Positions 37,701 to 49,288 of a DNA stretch of 64,000 nt are shown piece by piece (the first letter of the stretch is position 1; the number at the start of each line of letters is the position of its first letter). Below the pieces are notes generated by a model that saw nothing but the letters and a program-made list of their open reading frames with translations, ran no database searches and had not been told where the DNA came from. This DNA is from Sclerotinia nivalis (lineage: Eukaryota; Ascomycota; Leotiomycetes; Helotiales; Sclerotiniaceae), in assembly GCA_029531795.1 (NCBI GenBank), contig JAPEIS010000011.1, positions 682,001 through 746,000 on the forward strand, read 5' to 3'. The position numbers were made by a program, and so were the translations under genes.

Positions 37701-40676
37701 AGAGTTCTTTACGGTATGCAAATACACGGTTTAGATATCACCATTTACCTTGCTTGTACGTCTGTAGTCATCTATGCTGATATATCATCACGTAAAGTTA
37801 ACCCCACCATCTTTCCCTCGAGGGAGAGCTTCTAGACCACTGAATCTGATTGCCTCAACATTTCGTGCAGTGTAGATCTCTCATTTTGATATCCATTTGA
37901 TGGCGTCAATCAATTCCCATGTGTTTTTTTTATGTTAGATGCACTCCACATATCAGTATCACTAAGCTGATTCGTTTGTGTCCCATCAGCCGTACTTCTC
38001 TCCCAATGATGCCATACAAAGCACCTGACCACGCTACACCCAGTTTGTTTTTAGGGGACCCGACCAAAGGCTTCACTCGGGCCCCTTCAGCCTGGCTCAC
38101 TGCTTACGTTGGTTGGCGCGACAATGAAGTTTCCCGCTGACGGAAACGATGGACGCAAGGGGCTTATGAAGGTCCATAAATTCCCCGTAAGCGCTATGTT
38201 TGGTGAAGAAACCCACACCCTGATGGAGAAGTCCCTGCATATAGGTTGCGCTTGCGAGATACTTATGGGTGTTCCCGGTCCGAACCTGCTTCGTTGAAGA
38301 TATGCGGAGGTTCGGACTCCTGCATGCATGAACTTGAGGTGCATAAGATGAGGCCTAGGGCTTTTGACATGGTGGGTTTCACCTCCCCAATGCAGCGTCA
38401 AAATTTGAAGGATGCCGAGACGGGGCAAGGCATAATGGCTATTTCCGGTCCGAGATGAGGTAATTCGGCTCTCCGCCTTGGAAAATCTCGGGTCAGCCCA
38501 CTGTTGGATTCTATTCCTTATCAGGGTTTGGGATGAGGTCGCCGGATGTACATGTTGGGTAAACAACAATCTGATCATAGTTCGCAATAGGATCGCTGCC
38601 CAAAGAGATAGCAAGATCAATGCACGTGGTGCTTCTCTTTAAGATTTCATTCGAGTCGAACAATTTTGGAGTCGAGATAGGGTAAATTGGCTGCTCCAGT
38701 ATCTGCCAGATCTTCGACGACTTCTCATCCAACGTCTCCACTTCATTTAGCTTGTTCAGACATGTTGATACATATTTCACTTGCTGAATCGATCACTCAG
38801 AAGCAAATGATCTGAAGTTCAATCTAGTCAAGTTCAGACGGTATCCGGTTCTAATTCGAGATCATCAAAAGCCCTCTGAGATTATCGAGGTTCGTCGGTA
38901 GATGGTATCTAGTCCAAGATCGACAAAAGCAAAATTCATAACATCCGCGACAGCCGATATCATGAAATTCTACAGCGAAAGTTTAGTCATTCGAAGACCC
39001 AGATCAGCGTCAAAGAATTCCCATCGACAAATTGTTCTAGAAATGAAGATCAGCTCAAGCACCGCAAAAATCATCACAAACTCACCACTTCCTTTTCAAC
39101 GTTACAGAACTTTTCATCGCTTTAGCAGATAACTTTACCACTTTTACCTCGCAGTATATATCCATGGGTGTGATCAGCTACCTCCCTAAGATTTCCCAGG
39201 AGATTTTCTACATGTCCCAAACAAACACCGTCTCGTAACATCACTACGGGATCTTCTCCGGATTTTCACCATTAGAGTTGGAACGTCGATCGTGAATACC
39301 ATTCTTTCGCTAACCTTAGCTTCTATTGAGCTATTTGTGCTCGAGTGAGCATGTTTTGGAATTGTACAAGAACTTTTTGATTGTTACATGGCAGATGAGA
39401 GTTTAAGATCGATAATTCTGAAATGGATATCAAAAGGCAGCTGGAGCCGGTTAGACTCAAAGTCCAAATTTGGCGGTAAACTTCCAATCGTCGATATGAC
39501 ATTGTGAGTTTCAGCTTGATCTTGTGTCTTTTCATGTAGCTTTGAAATTTATGGTGTCACCACGACAGAGTGTTAATCAAATGTTGATTGCTAGTCAAAA
39601 AATTTGTCCTTGCCATCAAAGTCAATTGCATAATATTGGTGGAATCTCCGCTCACGCGAATGTTTTGAAGGGGGAATTTCTTTTGTCCATTCTCACAATC
39701 TCTAGGCTAAAGGAACGTGAAATCTTCGGAATCGGGGTCCAAGTTTAGTCTACGGGATTTAAACTTACCTAGCGGTCACTGGAAAATAGACCCCAAACTT
39801 TCTACCTTGGAGGCTGAAGCCTGGAGTTTAATTGCTTCATCGTCTGGGTCAATGTCCCACATGCCACAAAAGCTTGACAGACAGCCATGTTCTAGTGATC
39901 ATTCTTCTCTAATCCGATTAACACATCCCACATCCCGCAAGCTATATCAATATATCTTCCCATCATCTCAAGTGACGTCTTTCCCAGCCCCATCGTACAA
40001 GATTCTCTCCCCCCCCCACCCAAAAAGTTAAAGATTAGCGAGAACGTCGTGCAAACCCATCAATTCTCCACCTTGTACTCTTCTCCCCCAGCTTCCACTC
40101 CATGACAAATCCCCAACAAGCTATTTCTGGCTCTACCAATCTCGCTGCTGAAAAGCCCTCAGTAACGCCACATTTCCCCAAACCAAGAATTCCAAGCCCA
40201 ACATCCGCTATATTTCCAGCTATTCCCAAACAAATCTGTACGTAGTACAAAGGTACTAAAATGATGTATTGGAAACACAAAGGTATAAACACAAAGGTAT
40301 AACAAAGATTCGATATTTCGGCAGCACCGATGGCAATCTTGATTCTGGTTTCTCTTGCGGTACTCGACAGGTGTGGTTGAGTTATCGCTCGGTGGCAAGA
40401 ACCTTGGAAGACAACTATTGGAAATATGAGGGCCGGGTTTTTAATACCTCAGCCGGTGTGCAGATACCTGTGAGAGGTTTTTTTTTAAAATATTCGGAGG
40501 GGCTACGAGAAAATTGTTATTTAAAGGTTGGATTGGTACTTGGGAGGTAAAGAAAGAAAGATATTTTGTCTTCACATCACTTCATTTTATTCGTTCGCGG
40601 TCTTGTTTGATATTACCTACCTCACAACTTCAATATATTCATTTGGAAACTTCAATTCTCAATCAACCCAGCCAAA
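34776..40676. other. Gene-poor region, 5.9 kb
   Basis: No supported gene. Short GC-rich islands occur (GCGCGCGCC near 34931 and CCCCGGGGGGG near 34965). A short direct repeat of ACACAAAGGTATAA lies at about 40275-40300, upstream of the secreted-precursor gene. ORFs of up to 177 codons here lack codon bias and motifs. Confidence 0.6.
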
Positions 40677-41500
40677 ATGCGTCCCGTTTCCCTCCTCGCA
40701 GCAGTTATCCTTCCCCTTACTCTTGCAGCACCCGTGCCTGATAAAGGTATATATTACATCCCTACATACCCCAGCCCTTACATACAATAAACAACACGAA
40801 GTGCTAAGACTCCTTTAGAAACCACCACACCCCAAATTATCCCCCTCCCCCCTCCCGCCGCAATCCTCGCCCTCATCAACGCCGGACTCGCCGGCGCCGC
40901 CAATCCCACCGACGTAGCGTACGTAACAGGTCTCATAGCCGCCGCTCAATCCGCCGCCGAAGCCGCCGCCGCTGCCCAAAAAGCCAGCGGTTCTGCAAGT
41001 GTCACCACAAGCAAGAGACAAAATCTAGGACTCGGCTCGCTTCTTGGTATACTTGGAGATTTGGGATTAGGAGATATTTTGAAAGAGCGAGATGAGAATA
41101 CCAAGAGACAAGTGGCTGGTCTTCCCAATCTCGGTAATCTCGGTAATCTCGGTGCGATTTTGGGGGCGCTGGGCCCGGTCACTAGTGTAGCTAGTGATAT
41201 TCCTCCTGTAGATGTTGGTGGGATTTTAAAGCGTCAGGATCTCCCTCTTGTAGGAAGTCTTCCCGGTGTTGCGGGTCTCACGAATGATTTACCGCTTGGA
41301 TCGCTAGGTTCTGTTGCGGGAGGAATTTTGCAGAATCCTACTGGCGCCGCTTCTTTATTGGGAGGCCTTCAAGAGAGAGCTAAGAGACAAGAAGGTATGA
41401 ACCTTATTTTACTTGAGGGTTGAAATGTCGATTTGAAATATCTTGTCCATTGATGCCGAAGCTGACGAGAGATTTAGCTGCTGCTGCTTTAAAGGGTTAG
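40677..41500 (+). CDS. Small secreted Kex2-type repeat precursor (Gly/Leu-rich peptides)
   Basis: Exons 40677-40746, 40819-41394 and 41478-41500 (introns 72 and 83 bp) encode 222 residues. A clear signal peptide (MRPVSLLAAVILPLTLAAP) is followed by an Ala-rich pro-region and four Lys-Arg-Gln sites (SKRQ, TKRQ, LKRQ, AKRQ). Cleavage by the Golgi protease Kex2 at each would release peptides of about 30, 42 and 51 residues plus a short tail, every one beginning with Gln and dominated by Gly/Leu/Val/Pro (GLGSLLGILGDLGLG, NLGNLGNLGAILGALG, LPLGSLGSVAGGIL). There are no cysteines. This layout fits Kex2-processed repeat proteins such as fungal repellents or other secreted peptides; the mature function is unknown. 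Retention of the last intron would give an alternative C-terminus ending NLILLEG. Found by splice reconstruction of three short exons. Confidence 0.75.
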
Positions 41501-42252
41501 ATTATAAGGTGCGTGGATGAGTGGGAGGTCTGGCACGATGAAGGGGGGATTTTTGGGCGTTCGCAGCACATGGCAGGATTGAGAGGTATGGGTGGATGAT
41601 TGTTGGAGTTGATTCAGTTGATTTACGTTGTGACTCTTTTGCTAGATTGAGTTTCGTTCATTACAATTGGTCTTGTGGTTTTGCTTCCCCAGATTTTTGC
41701 AGTCTTAGGTGACAGTTTCAATGTAGGGCTTTTGACTTTTAACTATCTGGCATATTACTCTGAAATTCTGTAAACATGTAAGATGGAGTAGCACCACGTT
41801 CCTTCCATTCCAATTAATGTTATCGTGGTACCAATCCACTGGCTATAGTTTGACTTATCACAATTAAATACTCAGAGTAGTACGAACTTTCCATTGTAAC
41901 ATTTGGTCTGCCCAAATTTAGCGCGGCATATTACAAGTAACACAGTTTCACAGTTTCACAATGATTCAAGAAAGATCCAGAGTTTATTTTTTATTTTTTA
42001 TTGACCAGACAAAACTATGGACATAAAAACACCAAGCCAATATCATGCTCCTCCCACAAACAAAGCCGTCGCTCAAAACTGGGGAGTGCAAACACCAAAT
42101 CTCATATCTCATCACATCATCAGCATAACACCATTTTTAGCGAAAGACAATAAAGTCCATCGATCCTCCAGACCAATCAATTCCAGGGATCCAACCAATA
42201 TTTTGTGGCGTGTGAGCTAGGGAATTCGGGCTCGAGATCAAACAGTCGTTAT
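41501..42252. other. Intergenic region between convergent genes
   Basis: 0.75 kb. Contains 3' ends of both flanking genes; TTTTTTATTTTTTATTG near 41987. No gene recognised. Confidence 0.6.
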
Positions 42253-43026
42253 TTAAACGTATGAGCAAGTAACACCAGTGCTGCCGACAAGGGCACAGTT
42301 GGTGAGGACGCTGCTTTGTTGAAGGTCGATGATTGTAGCACCGGTAACACCAACGGTGCTTCCGGATTTGGTGGCTGAAGCACCGGTGAAGGTGACGGTG
42401 CCGAAGTTGGCAAATTCGACGAGGGAGCTACCTTCCTCGAAATCCTCAACGATCCATTCGGCGTTGTACTCGCAGAGGTCTCCATCAACACCACCGCTGA
42501 AGGTGTGGGTGACGGATTTACCCTTGGTAAGGTTGTTAATGGTGGCGGTACCGGCAGTCTTGGAGGAGGCGGTAACGGTAACCTTGATGCTGTCACCGGC
42601 AGAGATGGAGATACCGCTGAAGTCGTAGGCGTAGTCTGGGTACCACTCATACCAAGCATCGTAAGTGATGGAAGAACCGGATTTGGTCCAGTCGATACCG
42701 GTTTGGAGAATGGCAGTACCGCAAGTGTCACCGTCAATACCAACCCAGGCGGATCCAGATCCGGCTGTGCTTGGGGATGGGGCAGTGAAAGTACCAGTTA
42801 CGGAAGTGTAACCAGTGCCGACGAGGACGGCACCAGCCCAGTTGGAGGAGTAGGAAACATCGGTCTTGTTGGTGACCTCGGAGGATGGTCCCTCAACGTA
42901 CTTGACTGGGTTTCCGTGAGTGCGGGCAGCGCGCTTGACGGCACGTGCTTGTCTCATAGCAGTACCTGGGGCAGCAACGGCAGAGCCGGCGAGGAGGGCG
43001 GTAGCAGCAATGGCGGAGAACTTCAT
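42253..43026 (-). CDS. acp1: G1-family glutamic (non-aspartyl acid) peptidase, secreted
   Basis: Intronless, 257 residues. Signal peptide MKFSAIAATALLAGSAVAAP and a short pro-region (QARAVKRAARTHGNPVKY) with basic cleavage sites precede the mature eqolisin domain: YSSNWAGAVLVGTGYTSVTG, GSAWVGIDGDTC, AILQTGIDW, YDAWYEWYPDYAYDF and CEYNAEWIVEDFE. The catalytic dyad of this family is Gln plus Glu; the candidate Glu is in CEYNAEWIVEDFE and the family Gln in the strand with AILQTGIDW or the adjacent sheet. It degrades proteins outside the cell at acidic pH. The start and mature sequence closely resemble ACP1 of Sclerotinia and Botrytis, as far as I can recall, but these fungi have several paralogues, so the symbol is tentative. 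No evidence of disruption. Confidence 0.9.
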   Translation of the reverse strand: MKFSAIAATALLAGSAVAAPGTAMRQARAVKRAARTHGNPVKYVEGPSSEVTNKTDVSYSSNWAGAVLVGTGYTSVTGTFTAPSPSTAGSGSAWVGIDGDTCGTAILQTGIDWTKSGSSITYDAWYEWYPDYAYDFSGISISAGDSIKVTVTASSKTAGTATINNLTKGKSVTHTFSGGVDGDLCEYNAEWIVEDFEEGSSLVEFANFGTVTFTGASATKSGSTVGVTGATIIDLQQSSVLTNCALVGSTGVTCSYV

Positions 43027-46025
43027 TTTGATTGATTGATTGGATTGATTGTCGAACGAACGAACAATTAATAGATTGATTGGATTGAATTGGCTGTGAG
43101 GACTGTGAAACGATTGATGCTGGACTGGAGAGAAAAAGATATAATCCAGCGGATGAAGACAAGATATATATACGCTTTGAGAGGTACTTGCTCTTCACGG
43201 ATATCTCAATTGCAATTCAATCTATCTCAACCTACCTTCCTGAATGATCAAAAAGTGCTGTTATCACGACAACATGGGATGGAGACAGCTCGATTTGGAC
43301 TTCTTCACCGGCACTTGCATGAGAAGTCTAAAATTTTGATTGAGGCCGATTCAACTGTGGATGCCGACATCTAGCTCTGACCAGGGCAATACCCATATGG
43401 ATCAACTTGATCACCTTCCTCATTAATCAGCACGCCTGTTGAACATCATTCATCTTGACTGAAGATCTTCGATGATAATCTTCAACTAATTCCATAAAAA
43501 GGAGGTCCTCTGATTTCTTATCTGAATATCCTTGTATTGGCGCCTATGTACATGTACATTTAACGGGCACAGGGACAGAACGGCGACTTCAGCGGCTGTC
43601 TCAAATGATCCACCAATAAAAGTAGTCATGTGGTGTGGGGTTGGAAAGAAGCTTATCTCAAATCATAGGTGTGACAATTATATCCATTTATAATCTCCGC
43701 TTGAGCCACATATTGGCCAATGGTTGCATATATCGTGCATTTTATAGTGAGTTCTTGCAAAATGTGGAAGGTATATTCATGCAAGAACGGTTCTTACAGG
43801 AAAGTTTGACCCCAGACGTTGCATTCTGCGAAGGTGTGAAAGCCATTGATGGAGATTGTGGATGCACGGAGGATGCCAGAATCCAATCACTGGTTTTGGA
43901 TAGATGTCTATCGTTGGTTGAATCGTTCACATGAAGAATTATCTATGTATAGGCATAAGCATAAACAGACAAATTAGAAATTTTAGAAAGATCTAGGGGA
44001 ACAGTAACATTGAGAAATAACAAGGAGTAACAACAGATTCGCAAGGACTAAATCAAATATGCCGAGCGATCCACTCCTTTACTCTATCACAAGCTTTACA
44101 AGGGGAGTAAAACGTAAATACAAGCCTTTATGGGGCGCTACCAAGATCTAATTTCCCGTCTCGGTAAAGCACGCCCGTGCCGGCTCCACTATCGGCTATT
44201 CAATGCTTGAAGAAACCAAGTTGTGTAACGCTAACCTACCATTCTGCATTCCAAAGCATGCATGCTGAAGTATCTCGTGCCATCTCGAAATACCTTCAAG
44301 AAACAACGCCATCGATAAATAGCCACCGAGGCGGCGATTCCCTTGGAATCAACGAGGTATTTCCGTATTACGAGTCAACCTTCCTGATATAGTCTAATGG
44401 ATAGCATTCTCTTTTTTTTTCAGACCTTACGAGTTATCATGTGAGTATCAGGATGTAACCGTCCTAAATAGAGAATTGGTCTTCTTTTTGATCGAGAATT
44501 TCATTATCAGTTTGTGTATGTGTAATCCTGGGTGGCCGAGATAAGGTATGCAGCTTCACTTGGCGATGGAGTGATGGGGATGACGAGGCCTTTCTTGGCG
44601 ATGCCAACCGATGCCAACCTACTTGGCCTACTTAGCCCACTCGACGGCTATTGTTGTTGCACTTCTTCAAAAATGCCCCGTGGCGGGCATATAGTAGGCA
44701 GTTTGAATAGCGTGATATCGTGGTGGTGTGGTGGATTCCATTTATCCGGGTCATTTAAACTTCAAAGATATCGGATTTAACACGGGCTAAATGTAATCCT
44801 TGTCGGTTCCTGAAAATCAACCTATTCGTTGCGATAGCGATAGCCCCTCTTTCATGTTGAAGGAGTCGTTGCGTGTAGTAGTATTTGTCATTTCTAAGCT
44901 AGATGTCGTATTTTCTATCATTTCCGTACCATTTTCACCCTTGCAATATCAAATCCAATTTTGTATCCGGAGCCTTCTACTTTAACGTCTCCTATAAATT
45001 ATTAACAAATCGACATGATTTCGCTATCTTAGAACTTTGCCTGTCGCGAGGTACTAAACTGTATACAACATGAGAACAGTCATTTCCTCCCTTGGGAACT
45101 TGGAGGACATTATTCTCATTCTATTCGAGTCGTTTGGAGGCCAGCGGGAGTTAGAGAATCCATAAGTTTTGCCTTGATACATTCTCATTGATCGGCCCCT
45201 CATCCAAACTAGACGCAGCCATAATGGTTGCTGACTCGATCATTCTGTTCCCTAAGTACTGTTCACATCATAGCGAACGACAATGGACTGACTTGGCACG
45301 AGTGTGGTGAAAGAGGGGGGAGAAGGTGGGTTGGCATACTCAAGTATCCAACGACTTCGCGGCTCAATTACTCAAGTCGTGGATGAAGAAGGTTGCACAC
45401 ATCCTCTAAACAAGTTCTTTTCTGTTGTCTATTCTTTTCTTTCCAGCCTCTATCCACTCTCATCTTCCCATTTGCACCAAGTCAGTCCTCGTCGGGAAAG
45501 TCAACGATTCAGAATTGCATATTTTAAGGTGACTTACGTGATATCCTCCAGATAGCATTTAGCAATGTCGAATGTTTCACCGAGTCCTACGCATTCTTTT
45601 CCTTGTACTCCTCTGAATGTTTGAGAATAAGATGACAAATTGACTACGCAGCGAAATTCTATTGGCATAATAAAGTGACTGCACATGCTTCTTAATTTTG
45701 TAAACACCACTGGACAACAGCAATTGACAACTGTTGTAACTTTACTCGTACCTGACCTGCTTAACCCCGCCTTCTGTCAATTCCCCTGTTGTCAACAGGG
45801 GCACCTGTATCTATCCGCACACTCTCGCACCGGCAGGTGTATGGATATAGATTGTGGAGCAGCAGTGGAGTCAACCATCTTCAGTATCGTGCCTCCGTGC
45901 GTGCATGTCCCATCATCAAGTCCAGAGTAAAACTGTGGATGATAGTGGATTCATCAGTATGATGATGTTATCTGCTGTACTTTTTGATAAGATCCATCTG
46001 TCATGGCCGGGGATTACCGGCAACA
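43027..46025. other. Intergenic region, 3.0 kb
   Basis: Promoter of the peptidase on the left, 3' end of the STAND gene on the right; in between no convincing gene. A small palindromic stretch CCCCTGTTGTCAACAGGGG lies at about 45783-45801. Confidence 0.6.
43164..43173 (-). promoter_or_regulatory. TATA-like box upstream of G1 peptidase
   Basis: TATATATATC on the minus strand about 140 bp before the peptidase start codon, a usual TATA-to-ATG distance. Between it and the ATG lie several TTGATTGGATTGATTG-like units (43029-43090) in the presumed 5' UTR. Confidence 0.45.
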
Positions 46026-48718
46026 CTACTCGGCAGGTCCTTTCCGATTTCCATTCACAGAAAGGTCTCTCCGACGTCTCCCCCAGCCTGCGCCATGGTT
46101 CAACAACAATTCCATTATCTCTCCGTCCGGATCATGGAAATTGGCCCAATACATAGGACTTTCCCCAACAATATTAGGAATATCCGGATCTGCGCCTCGC
46201 TCTAGCAAAATTCTGACAACTTCAAGATGGTTTCTGTAACAAGCGACATGTAGAGCGGTCGCATGTGCTCTGCCTCCGAGCTTATCAATATCGACATCTG
46301 TATCCGTGTCTAGAATTATGCGAACAATATCTGCAAGCCCAAAAGACGCTGCATAATATAGAGGATGTGTTCTCGTCACATATGAATCTTTAGCAGGAGC
46401 CGATGGCATGATCATGCCAAGCCAGAAAGCGAAGTTGCCACCATTTGGAAGATTGTGAGTTTCAAAAAAAGCGTGGAGGAGTTGTCGAGTACGAGGTAAA
46501 AGATAATCGACGGGATCGCCAGGCTCTTTGTTGACATATCGTGGCCAGTTTATGGTGAGGTGACGAAGAAAAGGATAATCTCGATGGCGGCTCCTGAGTA
46601 GTTGTCGATCATGTCCTCGGGAAAATTCAAGATTGAGTAGGTACGCGAGACAAGCTTGAGCCATAAATTGGCGAGCAGCATGTTGAGTGAAGTGAAAGGG
46701 TGACGACCTTGAGTGTGTGAGATAATCTGCTACAGATGCATGTGCGAGTTTCACGGGAGGTGAAATATATACAAATTTCTGCTCAAGCAGATCTCTTTCC
46801 CATCTAGCCTCATCATCTTCATCTCGTCTTGAGCTTGGTTCAACCTTGGTTATAAGAGATGAGCATATAGAAAGAACTATTTCGGGATCGAGAAGTCGAG
46901 AATCCTGATCAAAGCACGGTAGATCGAAATCGAAATCTATGGCTAGAATTTCTACCAGTTCCTCAAAATTTAATGGTTTTGCAGCTACGGTGAGAGCTTG
47001 AAGAATTTTTGAAACTTCCGACTGATGTCGGATATCGATCTGTTGTAATATTCGCTCGTAGGTCTCGTCTAGACTTTTGGGCAATATTTTCATCGCTTTT
47101 CGTATTGCTGATACACTTGTACATTTTCGAAACATATCTAATTGGCAAGCCACCCATCGAAACCTGTGTCGTCACTTAAAAGCTGTCCTCATACTCATGG
47201 CGGGGCCTTGTATACTTACATGCCGTCCCCCTCCCGAATTAGCTTGAGCTCAACTTGGGTCCGAATGTCTCGTGGCCATTTGGATATTATTTTATCATGC
47301 TCCATTTTCTCGGAGACGAAATACTTGATATCAACTCTTGCTGAAATAGAATCTTGTAAACAAAGTCGACCACTGACCAAGGGAGACAAGACGTCTTCGA
47401 TTTCTGCTAATTGTCGACTACTGACTAACAAGCGCAATCTTTGATATTGCCATGATTTCATAGTGGAAATAAATGATAGGACTTCTTCGTTTCTGGCAGC
47501 TTCATCGAGTGCATCAAAAATAATGTAGACATGGTGGAAAGATAATAAAATGTTACGGAAACATTCAAGAAGGGCCTCATCTGTTGGTGATGTTGATGTC
47601 TTTAAATGTAATTCTTCGTAAAGATCTGTCAGTGGACGAGGGATATCACATCTTTGTGCTGAGAGTTGAGCGATCAAAGACTTGAGGGCGCCAGTTAGGT
47701 CTCCATTGAAGTCGAAGTAAAAGTATGCGAGTGCTATCTGGGGATGATGCTGAACTTGAGTGATCAAATGCTCTATGATTGTAGAACTAACAAGTAGATG
47801 TGAGTATATTGTCCAAGAGTATTTCAAAGTGTTAGTTACCACAACACAGTCTTCCCACTACCAGCTAGGGTTGAATGATCAGTCAATGTCATCACTTAAG
47901 ATTATTTGACTTACGAATACCATAAAGCCATAAAAATGTGCCGTTACCAAAAGACCATTCCTCGCATTGCTTGCTTGTTAAAAACCATGCTCCAGTCTTT
48001 GGTTGATGCTTCTTCAATGTCGCAGCATGAGTAAGATACGGATCTGGCGCGGCTAGCCATTGATAGATATCTCGATTCGTTTGATCTATGTGATATGTCA
48101 ATTTCAATCCCCCAGACTTTAGGCGGCTTTGGCTCTGAGCCGCAGTCCATACTACAGTATAGAAACAACAGGACGTATTCCTACCTGCAAATTGGTTCTC
48201 AATCCTATTCGTAAGGTTCAAAGCCAAATTCCTACAGGATCATAAGCATCCCCAATTTCCCCTCAAACAATCCGATCAACTCACGTTTGATCAGCACTCA
48301 ACCCCAACAGCAACGTACTCTTCAACCTCTCCAAAACACTCAACGTCTTCCTAACCTCGCCCTCCTTCAGTGGCCAAACTAGTACATTTTTCAATCCTCT
48401 CCAACCCTCTTTACCCACACCCCCTTTTTCCAATTTCTCCCTCAAATTTTCCAGCTCCAATTTACACATCGAAAGCGGTCCATCGTCTTTTAACATCAAT
48501 TCGAACGTTGAAAGTTGTTTTCCATCGCCCTCAGACTTTTCTGCCAACTTAAGTAACGAATCTAATGAACCTTTTAAACTATTCAATTCATCTTGAATCT
48601 GGACGATTTCTTTCGAGGCATGTTTGGCGCCTTGGCGATAATCGTAGCAGAAGCATATTAAAGAGCCGGTGATCTGGAGAACGGCTATCAGACTTGCGGA
48701 TATACTTAATGGGTCCAT
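46026..48718 (-). CDS. NACHT-ankyrin STAND (NLR-like) protein
   Basis: Six exons, minus strand: 48285-48718, 48185-48231, 47915-48085, 47840-47864, 47220-47786, 46026-47163; 793 residues. The N-terminus (MDPLSISASLIAVLQITGS, then a coiled-coil with LNSLKGSLDSLLKL) is the fungal STAND N-terminal domain. Splicing of a 25-nt exon creates the Walker A motif GIPGSGKT (about 216-223); Walker B is VYIIFDALDE (312-321). A winged-helix-like region follows (LPKSLDETYERILQQI), then two to three ankyrin repeats (about 680-776; ATALHVACYRNHLEVVRILL). Such proteins act as cytoplasmic signal-dependent NTPase switches in heterokaryon incompatibility or immunity. The 99-nt intron 48086-48184 is in frame, so retention is also possible; splicing gives the more family-like ..FADQTNRDIYQWL. 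The ankyrin tail is short, probably sensing a ligand by few repeats. Confidence 0.88.
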
Positions 48719-49288
48719 GTTGGGAGTGAGAGTGATTTATTTAAGGCTAGAATTTATGTATGAGGCAGAGTAAAGTTTATTAGCAAGAAATGAAATGTAC
48801 ACTTACTTACATATGGTATATGGAATAGAGACAGAATATGACTTATATGATAAGCCAAGATTATGCTGTGTTGTCAGCTTTGCTCATTGGGAGTATCAGG
48901 TGATACCGTGCCGTACTTAGCAAAAACCCCACAAAACCCCACTCGATAACCCCACTCGATCACCCACTCAGCCCACCCGCTCGTTCACCCCGCCAATATA
49001 TCCTCCTCTCTCGCAACCCCAAACTCCCATCAACAAGCACAATAACCAGCGTTTGTGGTTCAAGGGTTTATTATTGTTGTAGATGGGTCTATATTATCTA
49101 CCTATTAACGCTTGGATGGATCATCCAGACTATATCAAAATATGGGCGCCGTATCGAGCAGGCTCTCATCAGCCTAACGCCACCAAAACCTCTAAGGTTA
49201 TCCCTTAATCAACCCCTTAATCAACAACCAACCACCCACAGCAACCCACAACCAACGACCATCAAAGTAACAACATTATAACTGTAGA
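48719..49288. other. Divergent promoter region
   Basis: 0.57 kb between the STAND gene and the small hypothetical gene. Contains a C-rich repetitive patch at about 48925-48990 with ACCCCACTCGATAA-type units (three near-copies). Confidence 0.6.

Noticed and set aside
38087..38620. 177-codon ORF in the gene-poor tract
   Set aside because: No recognisable domain, no codon bias, no supporting splice structure.
26782..40676. CRISPR-like or long terminal repeats in the gene-poor tract
   Set aside because: No regularly spaced repeats, target-site duplications or reverse-transcriptase/transposase motifs seen by eye.
42505..43035. Plus-strand 176-codon ORF opposite the G1 peptidase
   Set aside because: Gly/Ser-rich antisense of the biased codon use of the peptidase.
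48086..48184. 33-nt intron in the STAND gene after GCAG
   Set aside because: Too short; a 99-nt intron with better family fit ends at 48086.
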